DNA of 64,000 nucleotides, taken from contig JAAOOA010000355.1 of assembly GCA_012861695.1 (NCBI GenBank), positions 7,501 through 71,500 of the forward strand, written 5' to 3'. Under the pieces are notes generated by a model. That model did not search any database, had not been told where the DNA came from, and worked only from the letters and a program-made list of their open reading frames with translations. The stretch is from Trematomus loennbergii. Taxonomy: Eukaryota; Chordata; Actinopteri; Perciformes; Nototheniidae. How positions within the stretch are numbered: position 1 is the stretch's first letter; each line of letters starts with the position of its first letter. This document shows, piece by piece, positions 43,001 to 51,009 of the stretch. The position numbers and the translations under genes were made by a program.

Positions 43001-44552
43001 CCCTTTTCCCCCCGGTTACATTTTCCATTCTCCCTGTACGATGGGCGCTGTAAGTGATGAAAGTGGGGATGTTGGCTTATCAGGCGCCCGCAGCTCACAG
43101 GCAAAGTGAGAGAGAGAGAGAGAGAGGGCGCACCGGTACCGGCGGGGATTGTTGTTAGCTTCTGCTGCGCTAACGGATATAAGAAGCTGTTTCTACAATG
43201 ATGTGGAGGGAGAGCTCTCCTGTCAGACTGAGGCTCAGTGAGGTGAAGGACTCTCAGTGTCAGATAGTTCACTTTAGTCTAAGTTATCTCAGTGGCTCTC
43301 AAACGGTTTGATCACAATTTATGTAAACACATATTTCCAAGGCACTCCTTTATAATTATTGGGATAAATAAAAACAGGTTTGAAATCATTCCAGTGTATA
43401 CTATAGGACAGTAAACCAGACATATCATTTAAAACTGGAGAGATTAACAAATATGCATAAATAAATGTTAACTGGTAAAATAAGATATAAATGAACCACA
43501 AAAATAAAATAAGTTCCATGTATTTGTTATTGGCTATGGTAGGTTATTGGTTATGTTCACATACTTATTTGATTATTAAAATGCAAACCGATCTTTTTCA
43601 TATGGGTGTTTAGAGTTGTACCCCCTAGATCAGGTCTCTAGTGATTGGGCGCTCAAAGTGCAACAGATTGAAGCATTTTACTTTAAAATGTTTTAATCTG
43701 GACCCCCCTAGAGGATGTGACGTCCACCCCCCAATTAAAACATGTTCATACAATACTAAATACATTTGAAGCCTTTTTATATAAGCTGTCCACCATGTCA
43801 ATAGGTTTCTCTGTTTGTAGTGTGTTGGTCTTTTGTAGAGGTTTTTCATTGCCAGCTGAAATCTTGCCTAGGGCAGCAAACTGGTCAGAACCGGCCCTGG
43901 TGTCATCCCCACAGCACCCCATTTCAAACATGTTCCCACGGCTATGTCAGATACCAACATACTGAATCCTCTTCAGGTCAGGTTACAGTAGAAACTCTTA
44001 CTTTGTGTCTGAGGGTCCAGGTTCATTACTGAAGTCTATAGGTTCCCACAAAGACCGGTCACTCTTCAGAGACAGACAGCTGGGGACTGGAGACCCTGCT
44101 CTCTGTCTGTGGAAACAACAAGTTTTAAACATCATTAGTTCATCTAAAGAGCAGCTTTTGATCTATGACTGTTCACCTGATTAAAGATTTGTAGAGTTTT
44201 TGAGTCGTGATTTTGGGTTTCTGTTTTTAAAATTCATTCAAGTCCAACATGTAGAGAGTGAGGATGATCTCACTAGTAGATTATTTACTATCGCTGATGA
44301 TGACAAGAAGCAAGAGTTCAATTACACTTTGTTAATGTACTCTACTGGGTTTCATTAAACAGTTTAGATGATCAGATACCAAAGAAACTGAATCCTCTTC
44401 AGGTCAGGTTACAGTAGAGACTCTTACTTTGTGTCTGAGGGTCCAGGTTCATTACTGAAGAGTGGATGAAGACCCATAGACCGGTTACTCTTCAGAGACA
44501 GACAGCTGGAGACTGAAGATGTGTCCTCTTCCTCATCTTTTAAATCACTCAT
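28010..44552 (-). CDS. NLRC3-like NLR gene 1 (RING-FISNA-NACHT-LRR), whole locus
   Basis: A member of the expanded fish NLR-C family (cytoplasmic NOD-like receptors, presumed innate sensors). Coding exons in transcript order: N-terminal repeats 44428-44552, 44002-44106, 42559-42663; RING 36496-36731; FISNA-NACHT 34527-36329; LRRs 33263-33436, 31732-31899, 31166-31336, 29773-29940, 29216-29382; tail exons 28201-28244 and 28010-28037 (stop 28024-28026). Exon phases agree throughout: repeats and LRRs are phase 2 on both sides, and RING to NACHT is phase 1. No B30.2 exon follows the LRRs. The NACHT exon is broken by several frameshifts and one LRR exon is out of frame, so it may be a pseudogene, or the indels may be assembly errors. 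Confidence 0.8.
28201..28244 (-). CDS. NLR gene 1 penultimate coding exon
   Basis: A 44-nt exon between acceptor ATCTCTACAG and donor GTGAGT. In the frame left by the LRR exons (phase 2) it reads [14 protein letters not shown], phase 1 out. It supplies a short polar tail after the last LRR. The copy at 55292-55334 is one base shorter and diverged. Confidence 0.6.
28426..28971. mobile_element. hAT (Charlie-like) MITE, 8-bp TSD
   Basis: Starts CAGGGGGGTCCAAACT, ends AGTTTGGACACCCCTG, and is flanked by the perfect 8-bp repeat GTCTAGAA (28418-28425 and 28972-28979). Subterminal GGGCCGC/GGCCCCCGGGCCGC motifs are typical of the widespread vertebrate hAT family with this terminus. It lies between the last LRR exon and the tail exons of NLR gene 1. 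The second copy of the locus lacks it and some flanking sequence (near 55483). Confidence 0.92.
29216..29382 (-). pseudogene. NLR gene 1 LRR exon 5 (out of frame)
   Basis: Bounded by acceptor TTTATTCAG and donor GTCAGT like the other LRR exons, but 167 nt instead of a multiple of three. Pieces of the LRR consensus ([28 protein letters not shown]) are readable in different frames. Small gains and losses lie near 29270-29300 and 29375. The intact equivalent in the other copy is 55679-55849. Confidence 0.75.
29773..29940 (-). CDS. NLR gene 1 LRR exon 4
   Basis: A 168-nt phase-2 exon. It reads [29 protein letters not shown] and [14 protein letters not shown]. Between them the usual [10 protein letters not shown] is replaced by RSEGFREEL: the DNA is nearly the same, but two compensating indels change the reading frame over about 12 codons. 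The outer framework of the ribonuclease-inhibitor-type LRR remains. Confidence 0.8.
30038..30863 (-). mobile_element. TTAA-type MITE family B, copy a
   Basis: An 826-bp element between AGGTCTCCTATC (left) and GATAGGTCCCCT (right), with TCAA and TTAA as flanking target copies. It carries a (CACACCGGGGA)n satellite at 30656-30811. The short frames rich in CPRC/VPGV are products of that satellite. It sits in an intron between LRR exons 3 and 4. The empty-site allele is at 63973-63976. Confidence 0.85.
30656..30811 (+). repeat. 11-bp (CACACCGGGGA)n satellite
   Basis: About 15 units, mostly of 11 bp with some 8-9-bp units (CACCGGGGA, CACACCGGGA). It is the longest of five homologous arrays, the others being at 32817-32911, 56572-56653, 59353-59432 and 62676-62789. 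Confidence 0.95.
31166..31336 (-). CDS. NLR gene 1 LRR exon 3
   Basis: A 171-nt exon, phase 2 both sides, acceptor TTTATTCAG and donor GTCAGT. It encodes one two-part LRR unit: [36 protein letters not shown] and [14 protein letters not shown]. The alternation of 28- and 29-residue repeats fits ribonuclease-inhibitor-type LRRs of NLR proteins. Confidence 0.88.
31732..31899 (-). CDS. NLR gene 1 LRR exon 2
   Basis: A 168-nt exon, phase 2 both sides. It reads [36 protein letters not shown] and [14 protein letters not shown]. One residue shorter than its neighbour in the second half. Same splice borders as the other LRR exons. Confidence 0.88.
31997..32962 (-). mobile_element. TTAA-type MITE family B, copy b
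   Basis: 966 bp, same ends as copy a. It contains a short (CACACCGGGGA)n satellite at 32817-32911 and an inserted LINE tail at 32343-32540. The 3' TTAA is at 32963-32966; the 5' target copy is TCAA. Confidence 0.85.
32343..32540 (+). mobile_element. LINE 3' tail inserted in MITE-B copy b
   Basis: A 198-bp insert absent from copy a (compare 30365-30380). It is AT-rich with TTGCACTGTTGGAGAA and ends AATAAAGAACCTTGAACC. Related to the retroposon at 22209-22501 by the TGTTGGAGAA and AATAAAG..TTGAA motifs. A second copy of this insert is at 61801-62394, itself interrupted. Confidence 0.7.
33263..33436 (-). CDS. NLR gene 1 LRR exon 1
   Basis: A 174-nt exon (acceptor TATTATAG, donor GTCAGT), the first LRR after the NACHT exon. 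It reads [37 protein letters not shown] and [14 protein letters not shown]. Its first half differs from the other LRR exons (GCGLSE..CEVV instead of [11 protein letters not shown]), marking the NACHT-proximal position. The same type recurs at 57373-57546. Confidence 0.9.
33698..34079 (+). mobile_element. TTAA-type MITE, family A (copy 2), with verified TSD
   Basis: A 382-bp element with ends AGGTGGGGTAGGT and ACCTACCCCACCT and a perfect TTAA on each side (33694-33697, 34080-34083). The paralogous intron at 57803-57806 has the same flanks joined through a single TTAA, i.e. an unoccupied site. It is inverted relative to copy 1 at 1415-1788. piggyBac-like by target choice; no transposase. Confidence 0.93.
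34527..36329 (-). pseudogene. NLR gene 1 FISNA-NACHT exon (frame-broken)
   Basis: A 1803-nt exon, the normal size for fish NLR-C, between acceptor TTCTTCTCTGTCAG and donor GTAAGT. In order it shows FISNA ([19 protein letters not shown], then [13 protein letters not shown]), the Walker A loop GVAGVGKT (about 36019-36042), Walker [13 protein letters not shown] (about 35798-35833), WITSRPAA (sensor 1), [14 protein letters not shown], winged-helix/HD2 motifs ([16 protein letters not shown]), and the NACHT-end [21 protein letters not shown]. At least six frame changes lie near 35975, 35780, 35738, 35254, 34785 and 34735-34690. All catalytic motifs survive, so decay is recent or the indels are sequencing errors. 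Confidence 0.88.
36496..36731 (-). CDS. NLR gene 1 RING-finger exon
   Basis: A 236-nt exon between acceptor ATCTCCACAG and donor GTAAGA; phase 2 in, phase 1 out, fitting both neighbours. It encodes a C3HC4 [35 protein letters not shown] and CPQCGE. The RING residues are intact. Many fish NLR-C proteins carry a RING/zf domain before FISNA; it suggests ubiquitin-ligase activity or a structural role, not shown here. Confidence 0.9.
37768..40671. mobile_element. 2.9-kb hAT-like element, 8-bp TSD
   Basis: Starts CAGAGGTGGGAGTAAG, ends CCCCACCTCTG, and is flanked by the perfect 8-bp repeat GAAACTGG (37760-37767 and 40672-40679). Subterminal CAAGTCAAGTC-type repeats are present at both sides (37795-37890, 40500-40640). 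Inside are parts of other elements, including a second partial copy (38215-38570) of the palindromic transposon that hosts it. Frames at 39785-40189 and elsewhere show no transposase motif. Confidence 0.88.
38965..39080 (+). repeat. About 33-bp tandem repeat, 3-4 units
   Basis: Units with AACATATATTGTTTTGAATTG then TATTGTAGTT, part of the interior of the 2.9-kb hAT-like element. Confidence 0.8.
40760..41098. mobile_element. hAT-like MITE, 8-bp TSD
   Basis: 339 bp, begins CAGGGGTGCACATAAC and ends GTGTGCACCCCTG, flanked by the perfect 8-bp repeat TGTATGAC (40752-40759 and 41099-41106). It sits in the left arm of the palindromic element; the uninterrupted arm sequence is visible in the right arm near 41680. 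Confidence 0.92.
42559..42663 (-). CDS. NLR gene 1 N-terminal repeat exon 3
   Basis: A 105-nt exon, phase 2 both sides, acceptor TTTCCACAG and donor GTAAGA. It encodes the fish NLR N-terminal repeat: [18 protein letters not shown] then [10 protein letters not shown]. It resembles the 'SCVSMKSDxSM' motif units found in tandem ahead of FISNA in fish NLR-C proteins. The next exon in frame is the RING exon at 36731. Confidence 0.85.
42890..43960. mobile_element. Transposon block in the N-terminal repeat intron
   Basis: About 1.05 kb present between repeat exons 3 and 2 but absent between exons 2 and 1, although the introns are otherwise homologous. It contains the inverted relative of 24540-24960 (42985-43620) and a hAT-type terminus near 43895-43900 (GAACCGGCCCTGG). 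Outer ends were not defined. Confidence 0.55.
44002..44106 (-). CDS. NLR gene 1 N-terminal repeat exon 2
   Basis: A 105-nt exon, phase 2 both sides, same splice borders as exon 3. It reads [12 protein letters not shown] then [16 protein letters not shown]; the MGLHPD segment is replaced by LWEPID without a change in length. Confidence 0.85.
44428..44552 (-). CDS. NLR gene 1 first coding exon (N-terminal repeat 1)
   Basis: The ATG is at 44552, four bases from a long CA/TG tract; the donor GTAAGA lies at 44427-44422. It encodes [17 protein letters not shown] then [14 protein letters not shown] and [10 protein letters not shown], i.e. an acidic start fused to the first SC-LSLKS repeat. The start was chosen because it is the only ATG ahead of the repeat in this frame outside the microsatellite. 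The 5' splice acceptor would fall in or right after the TG tract (TGTGTAAG). Confidence 0.8.
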
Positions 44553-44555
44553 CTT

Positions 44556-44573
44556 ACACACACACACACACAC

Positions 44574-44634
<61 letters not shown>

Positions 44635-44680
44635 CACCACACACAACACACACAACACACACACCACACACACACACACA
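44556..44680 (+). repeat. (CA)n microsatellite abutting the NLR start codon
   Basis: A CA run with a few AACAC interruptions, directly upstream of the NLR gene 1 start on the minus strand. Confidence 0.95.
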
Positions 44681-45268
44681 GTTAGACATTAAAATCAATA
44701 TTCAATTATGTAATTTAGCGTAAACACATAGTAAGCTTTAAAACGGTTTTTTCTGAAAACAGTTCAGAGTAAAGTTTATTTTGAAAAGCTGTATCTAAAG
44801 ACGTTGACAACAATGACGACTTCCTGTGCTACAGTACTAACGGTCTCAGCCGTTAAATAATGACCATTTCCGGTATTACTAGAGTAACGATTACAGCCGT
44901 TATAATGCATTAAATAAAAAGTAATGAAAGAGAGTAGGAGGAGAAAAGGCGTGTGGAAGTGAGCAATGAATACAAAATGTCGAAATCCTCTGTTATGCGC
45001 GATCTCGGACATGAAGACCGAGGTGTGCGGCACCCTACGTCACAGCCCCCAGACAGGAGGAGCGAAGGAGAGATACAGGCGGGAGAATCAACGTGTGCTG
45101 GCTCTCTTCCCTTGGTACCAGCTGCGGGGCAACATCTGCTTTGCCCCCCAACTACTGTTTGTTTGTTTCACTACCACGCTGCTTAAATTAAATTAACCAA
45201 TTTGAAACTCATTTGTCTCTTAATCTTTAAACTTCTTCCTGGACGCGAGAGAATCAGCACACATCAAT

Positions 45269-45270
<2 letters not shown>

Positions 45271-45316
<46 letters not shown>

Positions 45317-45392
45317 ACACAACCACACCACAACACACACACACACACACACACACCACCACACACCACACACACACACACACACAACACAC
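45271..45392 (+). repeat. (CA)n microsatellite
   Basis: A CA run with several CC or AA interruptions, between the first coding exon of NLR gene 1 and its possible 5' exon. Confidence 0.95.
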
Positions 45393-45650
45393 CTTAATAA
45401 TAAACTTGGTTCAAATACATGAAATCAGTCAGACTTCAGGCCGCTCTCCATTTTGTCTGCGCTGGGCTGTCACATGTTATGTAACTCTGATGAATCAGGA
45501 AACAGGAAATAATCAAAGTGTACAACACTTGCAGAAGTCTCAATGGACTCTAGGACGCTGATTGTTAACCAAGAAGTTATTTTCTGACATCCAGTAAAAC
45601 AGAGTAAATAATGAATGTGTTAGAAAGCAGATCCTGGTGTTAACACTCAC

Positions 45651-45830
45651 CCTGTTGTTCTCCTCCTCGTGCCGAGCTGTAAAATGGCGTCTGACAGTCT
45701 GACAGTATGACTTCATACTTTCACTTCCTACTTTCAACGTCCCTTTCTCTCTGCAGCTCCTCCTCTGTTTCATATCCAGCCTCCTCAGCTGAAGCAGTTC
45801 ACACACAGGGACTTTGTTCAGTGAGATCAA
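45651..45830 (-). other. Possible 5' untranslated exon of NLR gene 1
   Basis: On the minus strand a purine-rich stretch (GGATATGAAACAGAGGAGG, GAGAGAAAGGGACG) ends GAACAACAG at a good GTGAGT donor (45650-45645). It lies 1.1 kb upstream of the first coding exon. A non-coding leader exon upstream of the ATG exon is plausible for this family, but its start and promoter are not visible here. Confidence 0.4.
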
Positions 45831-46028
45831 AGAAAAGACATGCAGCTAAAAACAAGCTCAACAAAGTTATCAAAAGACGACACAGCATCCACACATCAAC
45901 GACCATAGGGTATCATTAAATCTGCTTCATATAAAAAACTATGAACAGCGACTTAAATAAAAACACAAAGCTACATTTAACTAATTTACAAGATGTGCCA
46001 AAATCAGGGCTGAAATAGAGGGCTATGA

Positions 46029-46470
46029 GGCATGTTGGTATTTAGCAGAGGTGGGACCAAGTCATTGTTTTGCAAGTCACAAGTAAGTCTCAAGTCTTTG
46101 CACTCAAGTCCGAGTCAAGTCTCAAGTCAGGATGGGCAAGTTCAAGTCAAGTCCAAGTCCTACACTTTGAAAAACGAGTCTTAAACAAGTCATTATGAGC
46201 TTTTCACCAAATGTAATGACATCCATCAACAGAATAATACTTCATAATCAAAGTGCTCTTTATTAGTCACATTAATAATGTAATAATCCATCTTCTCTCT
46301 GCTGGTAAAGTAACGTGTGTTTTTCTATTTAAGAGGGATCAGTAAGGTAAGGCTACCGTGACGGTTTATTGGATGAGTTGGATGTAGAAAAGTCAGAATC
46401 AAAATAGATGTTTTTATTTAAATTTCAAGCATTTTCAAGGATTTCCAGCACCCGTACGAACCCTGCTGTC
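46029..46470 (+). mobile_element. 5' part of a CAGAGGTGGGACC hAT-like element
   Basis: Starts CAGAGGTGGGACCAAGTC with the CAAGTCAAGTC-type subterminal repeats and matches the left part of the complete element at 60322-61543. The right terminus was not found nearby. Confidence 0.65.
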
Positions 46471-48640
46471 TATAGGAGTGTCTGGCAATAGAGAGGTGCA
46501 AGAATGAGTCCTAAAACCCCGGAAAAGACTTAGCATTCCACCACTTCCTGTCTGGAAGTCAATGGTGTTCTGAATGTGTTTTGGTTGTAAGCCTCATATG
46601 GTTCTATGGTTAACACAAGCTGAACAGATTTTAATTCTACGTCTGTAAATACCCCACAAAGGGAAATAACAGTCAAATCCGGCACATATGTCTTCTCTCT
46701 TTGAGGTAAATGTATTCTATGCATGGTCCTTGTTGGATAAAAACTAATATCTTTCAACATTCGTCCCACCAGCTCAGCCCTATTTGTTTTTCTTTCCTCT
46801 TCTGCCTCACTGCTTATGAATTCTGAAGAAACCCTCGTGGTTGAATTCTCCTTCGTGAGAGAAACAAAGGTCGCTTTAAGTACAAGAGGAATTCCTCCCT
46901 GACGTCCCGGAGGCTAGTGAGCGATGCAGACATTTGTCAAACAATTCATTGAATGTATTTCACACACACTGTTCTGTACGAAATCATCAATTCACTTTCA
47001 AGTGTTCAGTGCTCATTGAAAAGGAAGTACTTTCAGGGACGATGAAGACGTTAACTTGGTTGTTTGGGAACAAAACCACTGTTCCTATGATAACACATAT
47101 ATGAAGGATTGTTTCTGGGTGTCTATAACCCCCAGACACCGTTACCGTTATAACATCAATGCAGCTTGGAAGCAGGAAGCCCATTAGTAGATGTTAACGT
47201 GTGGATGAAGCTTGTAATTCACTGTAATATCTAAATGTCACACCAACATCCATTAAAAGGGCGTGATGCGATTAAAAAAGTATGTTATTGAATAAATCCT
47301 GAGAAAAAGGTAAGAAATGTGTCTTTAACAGAACAAGGGAGTTCCAGATACTGCATTAGTGTTCATGAACTCTCCTCCACAGAGACTGCATCTGTATGTC
47401 AGTTCCCATGATGTGTGTGCACCGTGTCATCGTGACTTCCTGTATGCTAAGGAGCTATACTGGGGGTGTGTTTTATGGACGTTAGGCGGCTGCTGGGGAA
47501 ATGCTAATGAAGCTGCAGAATATATAGGAAGACAAGCTTTATGTGACGCTTATATGACAGAGACAATGTCCTGAGAGTGGAACACATCGAGGACATTGAG
47601 TTTGTGAATGAATTAGCCGTTATCTCAGTCAAGGGAAGGACAGCATTAATGGGAATGAATGAGAGTTTCCAGATGCAGAATGTATGAGATATGACCCAGT
47701 GAGTGGACGAGAGGCTTCAATCTCAGGTTTAGATTTCTTGTTTTTCTTTGGCTCAAATATCACAAGAACAAAAAGAGGTGTTCTCTGTCTTCTTGCAGAT
47801 TGCCAGAGGCGTCAATCTGCAGTCTGCTGAACATGTGCTGTTCATTTCACCAATTCTTCAGTTCAACAAATCAGATTGGTCTCAATTCAGTTTGAACAGA
47901 CTGGCCTTCGTGAAGAGAGGGAGAGACGCCCAGAACACGTGTTAATAAGCCGTCCATTTAACCGTCTAACCGTAAGAACAACAAGCGATATGTGCAGGAC
48001 ATATTTCAAATAGACGGCATGGAGAGAAGTCAGTTAAACAACTATTTAAAGATAACATTCATCTGGAGATTTGGTCGTTTTCTTTCCTTTTTAATTTGTA
48101 AAACAACAACAATAGATACTGAAGTAAACCTTAGAGACCATGCCATGATGAAAGTCTACAGAAGACCCTCTCACATCTCATACGGTGCTTTAATATGATG
48201 ATTGAAGTGGTGCTTATTAAACTGCTTCATATCAGACACAGAAGTCATGAGATCTCTGCAGGTCACCTGAAAGCATAGCAGTCATAAATCAACTAAAAGC
48301 ATGTTTCTTTGTGTTGTTTGTATTAATAGCAGCTGTTTACCTGCGTGTGCTCTTTATCAAAGAAGTCCTTTAGTCTCTAAGAAAGAAAAAGTCATTGCGT
48401 TCACAAACAAAACATCAATTATAGCTGAGAGGGAAATGTTAAGCTTGAGTGAGCAGCGAAGAATTAGACTTCCAGGCGTGAAATAAATCAAATGACTGAC
48501 GTAGAATTCATCGTCACAATCAGACCCAAACAAAACACTTCTAAGGTCATTTTATATATATTTAAATAACACAATAATAACTGGAGATGTTCTTTGTGGT
48601 ATAGTGTACTTTGTGTTGCTAGGCAGAGAAGCCAGCTTTA
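46471..48640. other. Gene-free stretch between NLR gene 1 and the pyrimidine satellite
   Basis: Open frames of 60-80 codons (46530-46769 minus, 47359-47574 plus, 47748-47945 plus) show no family likeness and no convincing splice structure. No RNA gene or bounded transposon was recognised. Confidence 0.45.
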
Positions 48641-48648
48641 ATGACCCT

Positions 48649-48665
48649 CTGGCGCCATCTAGTGG
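48649..48665 (-). promoter_or_regulatory. CTCF-like motif
   Basis: The minus strand reads CCACTAGATGGCGCCAG, matching the vertebrate CTCF core CCASYAGRKGGCRC at all 14 positions. It lies between the 5' side of NLR gene 1 and the duplicated MAM fragment. Sequence match only. Confidence 0.45.
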
Positions 48666-48987
48666 TTCATCTCATTATTGCAGGACACTAAATTAGGACT
48701 CACCTAAAGTGCAGATATCAAAGCCCTTTGTCCAGTGGAGGGTCAGGGTGAGTATATATACTAAAGTACACATTATGTGAGAGTCTATTTGAGAGCGTTA
48801 GTTATAAGTGAGGAAACAGAGAGACTTTTCTGCATGTTATGAAATGTAATTTGGGAAACACTTTATATTAAAGTGCACGTTCACCATCAACGAGTTGTTC
48901 ATTAACATGTTAGCAGTTTCTAGGCTCTTTATTAGTCACTATAAAACTCTGAGTAATGCCTTATTCTACAAGTACTAGTTAGTTAAG

Positions 48988-50058
48988 AGTCCTCGTCTCC
49001 TCTCTCGTGTCCTCGTCTCCTCTCTCGTGTCCTCGTCCTCTCTCGAGTCCTCGTCTCCTCTCTCGTGTCCTCTCTTATGTCCTAGTCTTTCCACTCTCGA
49101 GTCCTCGTCTCCTCTCTCGTGTCCTCGTCTCTCCTCTCTCGTGTCCTCGTCTCCTCTCTCGAGTCCTTGTTTCCTCTCTCGTGTCCTCATCTCTCTCTCG
49201 TGTCCTCGTCTCCTCTCTTGTGTTCTCTCTCTCCTCTCTCATGTCCTTGTTTCCTCTCTTATGTCCTCGTCTCTCCTCTCTCATGTCCTCGTCTCCTCTC
49301 TCGTGTCCTCGTCTCGTCTCCTCTCTCGTGTCCTCGTCTCGTCTCTCCTCTCTCGTGTCCTCTCTCCTATCTCGTGTCCTCGTCTCTCCTCTCTCGTGTC
49401 CTCGTCTCCTCTCTCATGTCCTTGTGTCCTCTCTCATGTCCTTGTGTCTCCTCTCTCGTGTCCTCGTCTCCTCTCTCCTCTCTCGTGTCCTCATCTCTCC
49501 TCTCTCGTGTCCTCGTCTCTCCTTCTCGTGTCCTCGTCTCTCTTATGTCCTCGTCTCTCCTCTCTCGTGTCCTCGTCTCCTCTCTTATGTCCTCGTCTCT
49601 CCTTCTCGTGTCCTCGTCTCCTCTCTTATGTCCTCGTCTCTCCTCTCTCGTGTCCTGTCTCCTCTCTTATGTCCTCGTCTCTCCTCTCTCGTGTCCTCGT
49701 CTCCTCTCTTATGTCCTCGTCTCTCCTCTCTCGTGTCCTTGTTCCTCTCTTATGTCCTCCTCTCTCGTGTCCTCGTCTCCTCTCTTGTGTCCTCGTCCTC
49801 CTCTCTCGTGTCCTCGTCTCCTCTCTTATGTCCTCCTCTCCTCTCTCGTGTCCTCGTCTTCCTGTCTCGTGTCCTAGTCTCCTCTCTCGTGTCCTCGTCT
49901 CTCCTCTCTCGTGTCCTCGTCTCCTCTCTTATGTCCTCTCTCTCCTCTCTCGTGTCCTCGTCTCTCTCTCTCTCGTGTCCTCGTCTCTCCTCTCTCGTGT
50001 CCTCGTCTCCTCTCTTATGTCCTTGTCTCTCCTCTCTCGTGTCCTCGTCTCTCTCTCG
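48988..50058 (+). repeat. About 20-bp pyrimidine-rich minisatellite (1.07 kb)
   Basis: Units of CTCTCGTGTCCTCGTCTC plus a variable CTCTC tail, about 50 copies. Recurrent variants are TCTTATGTCC and TCATGTCC. The 250-360-codon Ser/Leu/Val-rich frames across it are artefacts of the repeat. Strong pyrimidine/purine strand asymmetry. Confidence 0.97.
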
Positions 50059-50060
50059 TT

Positions 50061-50097
50061 CTTTAGTGGGAATGCTGTGTCAGCATTCCCACTAAAG
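50061..50097. repeat. Perfect 17-bp hairpin at satellite edge
   Basis: The arms CTTTAGTGGGAATGCTG and CAGCATTCCCACTAAAG are exactly complementary around a 3-nt TGT loop. It starts three bases after the minisatellite ends and borders the duplicated MAM segment. Confidence 0.9.
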
Positions 50098-50152
50098 TAA
50101 CATTTCTCCTGTGCTTTAATGTTCAAACAGATGTTATTTGAGGGTCTCTCAG

Positions 50153-50235
50153 CTGGCAGGTTTCAGTGGGCAGGAAGAAAGGACTGATCAGGTCTGCAGA
50201 GGTTCTGGTTCCAGGTGAAAGGGACAGGAAGTGAG
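50153..50235 (-). pseudogene. Duplicate MAM exon 3, donor site lost
   Basis: Homologue of 20339-20421 with the same length and reading (HFLSLSPGTRTSADLIS, FFLPTETCQ). The splice donor that reads GTGAGA in the first copy is CTGAGA here, so the exon cannot be spliced normally. No exon 4 follows in this copy. Confidence 0.8.
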
Positions 50236-50263
50236 CTGAAAGAGAGGGAGACGTGGATTTGAA

Positions 50264-50819
50264 AACTATGGAGTGGTCTTAACAAAACTCTCTCAAGTGA
50301 TGACTGTCATCAAACATTCAAATCAAGAGTCAGAAACAATGTGTTAGCAGACTACTCCAAGGAACCAAACAATGGGTACACCTAGCTGCTGTAAGGATAA
50401 TAATAATACATACTATAACAAGTACAAAGACTATTATCATAATTATCTTAATTATCAGTTTACATCAAAATAGGATGAGAAATGAAACCGTCTTGTTTTC
50501 TGAACGTGGACTTGTAGGAATTTATTTATTATTTGTTTGACTTTATCATTTGATTGTCACCCTGGAAATGGGTGTATGTACGTATATGTGTACATATGTA
50601 TGTGTATGTATATATAGAATGTTGTTTATCTGTGTGCGTATTTAATTACAGAATGATCTTTTCTTTTCTTTATCCTGCTGGATGACTAACGGAGGGATAC
50701 CTCTGGATACACTCTGCTTTCTGCCTCCTGCTTCTACTCATCATGTTTGTTTGTTGGATGTATAAACTGTCTAATTGTTGAAACAGTAGAATAAATAATA
50801 AAACATACAATTAAAAAAA
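50264..50819 (+). mobile_element. Poly(A)-tailed retroposon in duplicate intron 2
   Basis: A 556-bp insertion absent from the first copy (compare 20450-20452). It ends AGAATAAATAATAAAAC then an A-run, the usual form of a reverse-transcribed insertion on the plus strand. No coding remnant was recognised and no clear target duplication. Confidence 0.7.
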
Positions 50820-50886
50820 GATCTGCAGAAGTATAAGGTACATGTGTTGAGTTTAAAATAGATGTATAGTGTCCCTAATGTCCCAC

Positions 50887-51009
50887 CTGATGTGTTTGAG
50901 TGGTCGTGTTTGAGTCCAGGAGCCTCGGTAGTTCTGATCCATCTGGACTCTGAGCTCTGCATCAAGTCACAGAATCCATCTTCAAAACCACACCTCTTAT
51001 ATCCAGAGC
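50887..51009 (-). pseudogene. Duplicate MAM exon 2 (frame-correct copy)
   Basis: 123 nt, one base shorter than 20517-20640. In this length it joins exon 1 in phase: SGYKRCGFEDGFCDLMQ, then SRWIRTTEAPG. It is open, but belongs to a truncated gene copy whose exon 1 is shifted and whose exon 3 lacks a donor. Confidence 0.8.

Noticed and set aside
44953..45196. Overlapping 76-77-codon plus-strand frames as a small gene
   Set aside because: No recognisable domain, two competing frames, and position opposite the NLR 5' region between two CA tracts.
49007..50100. Plus-strand frames of 250-360 codons rich in Ser, Leu and Val, and minus-strand Arg/Glu frames
   Set aside because: Entirely within the pyrimidine-rich minisatellite; all three frames are open, which is a property of the repeat.
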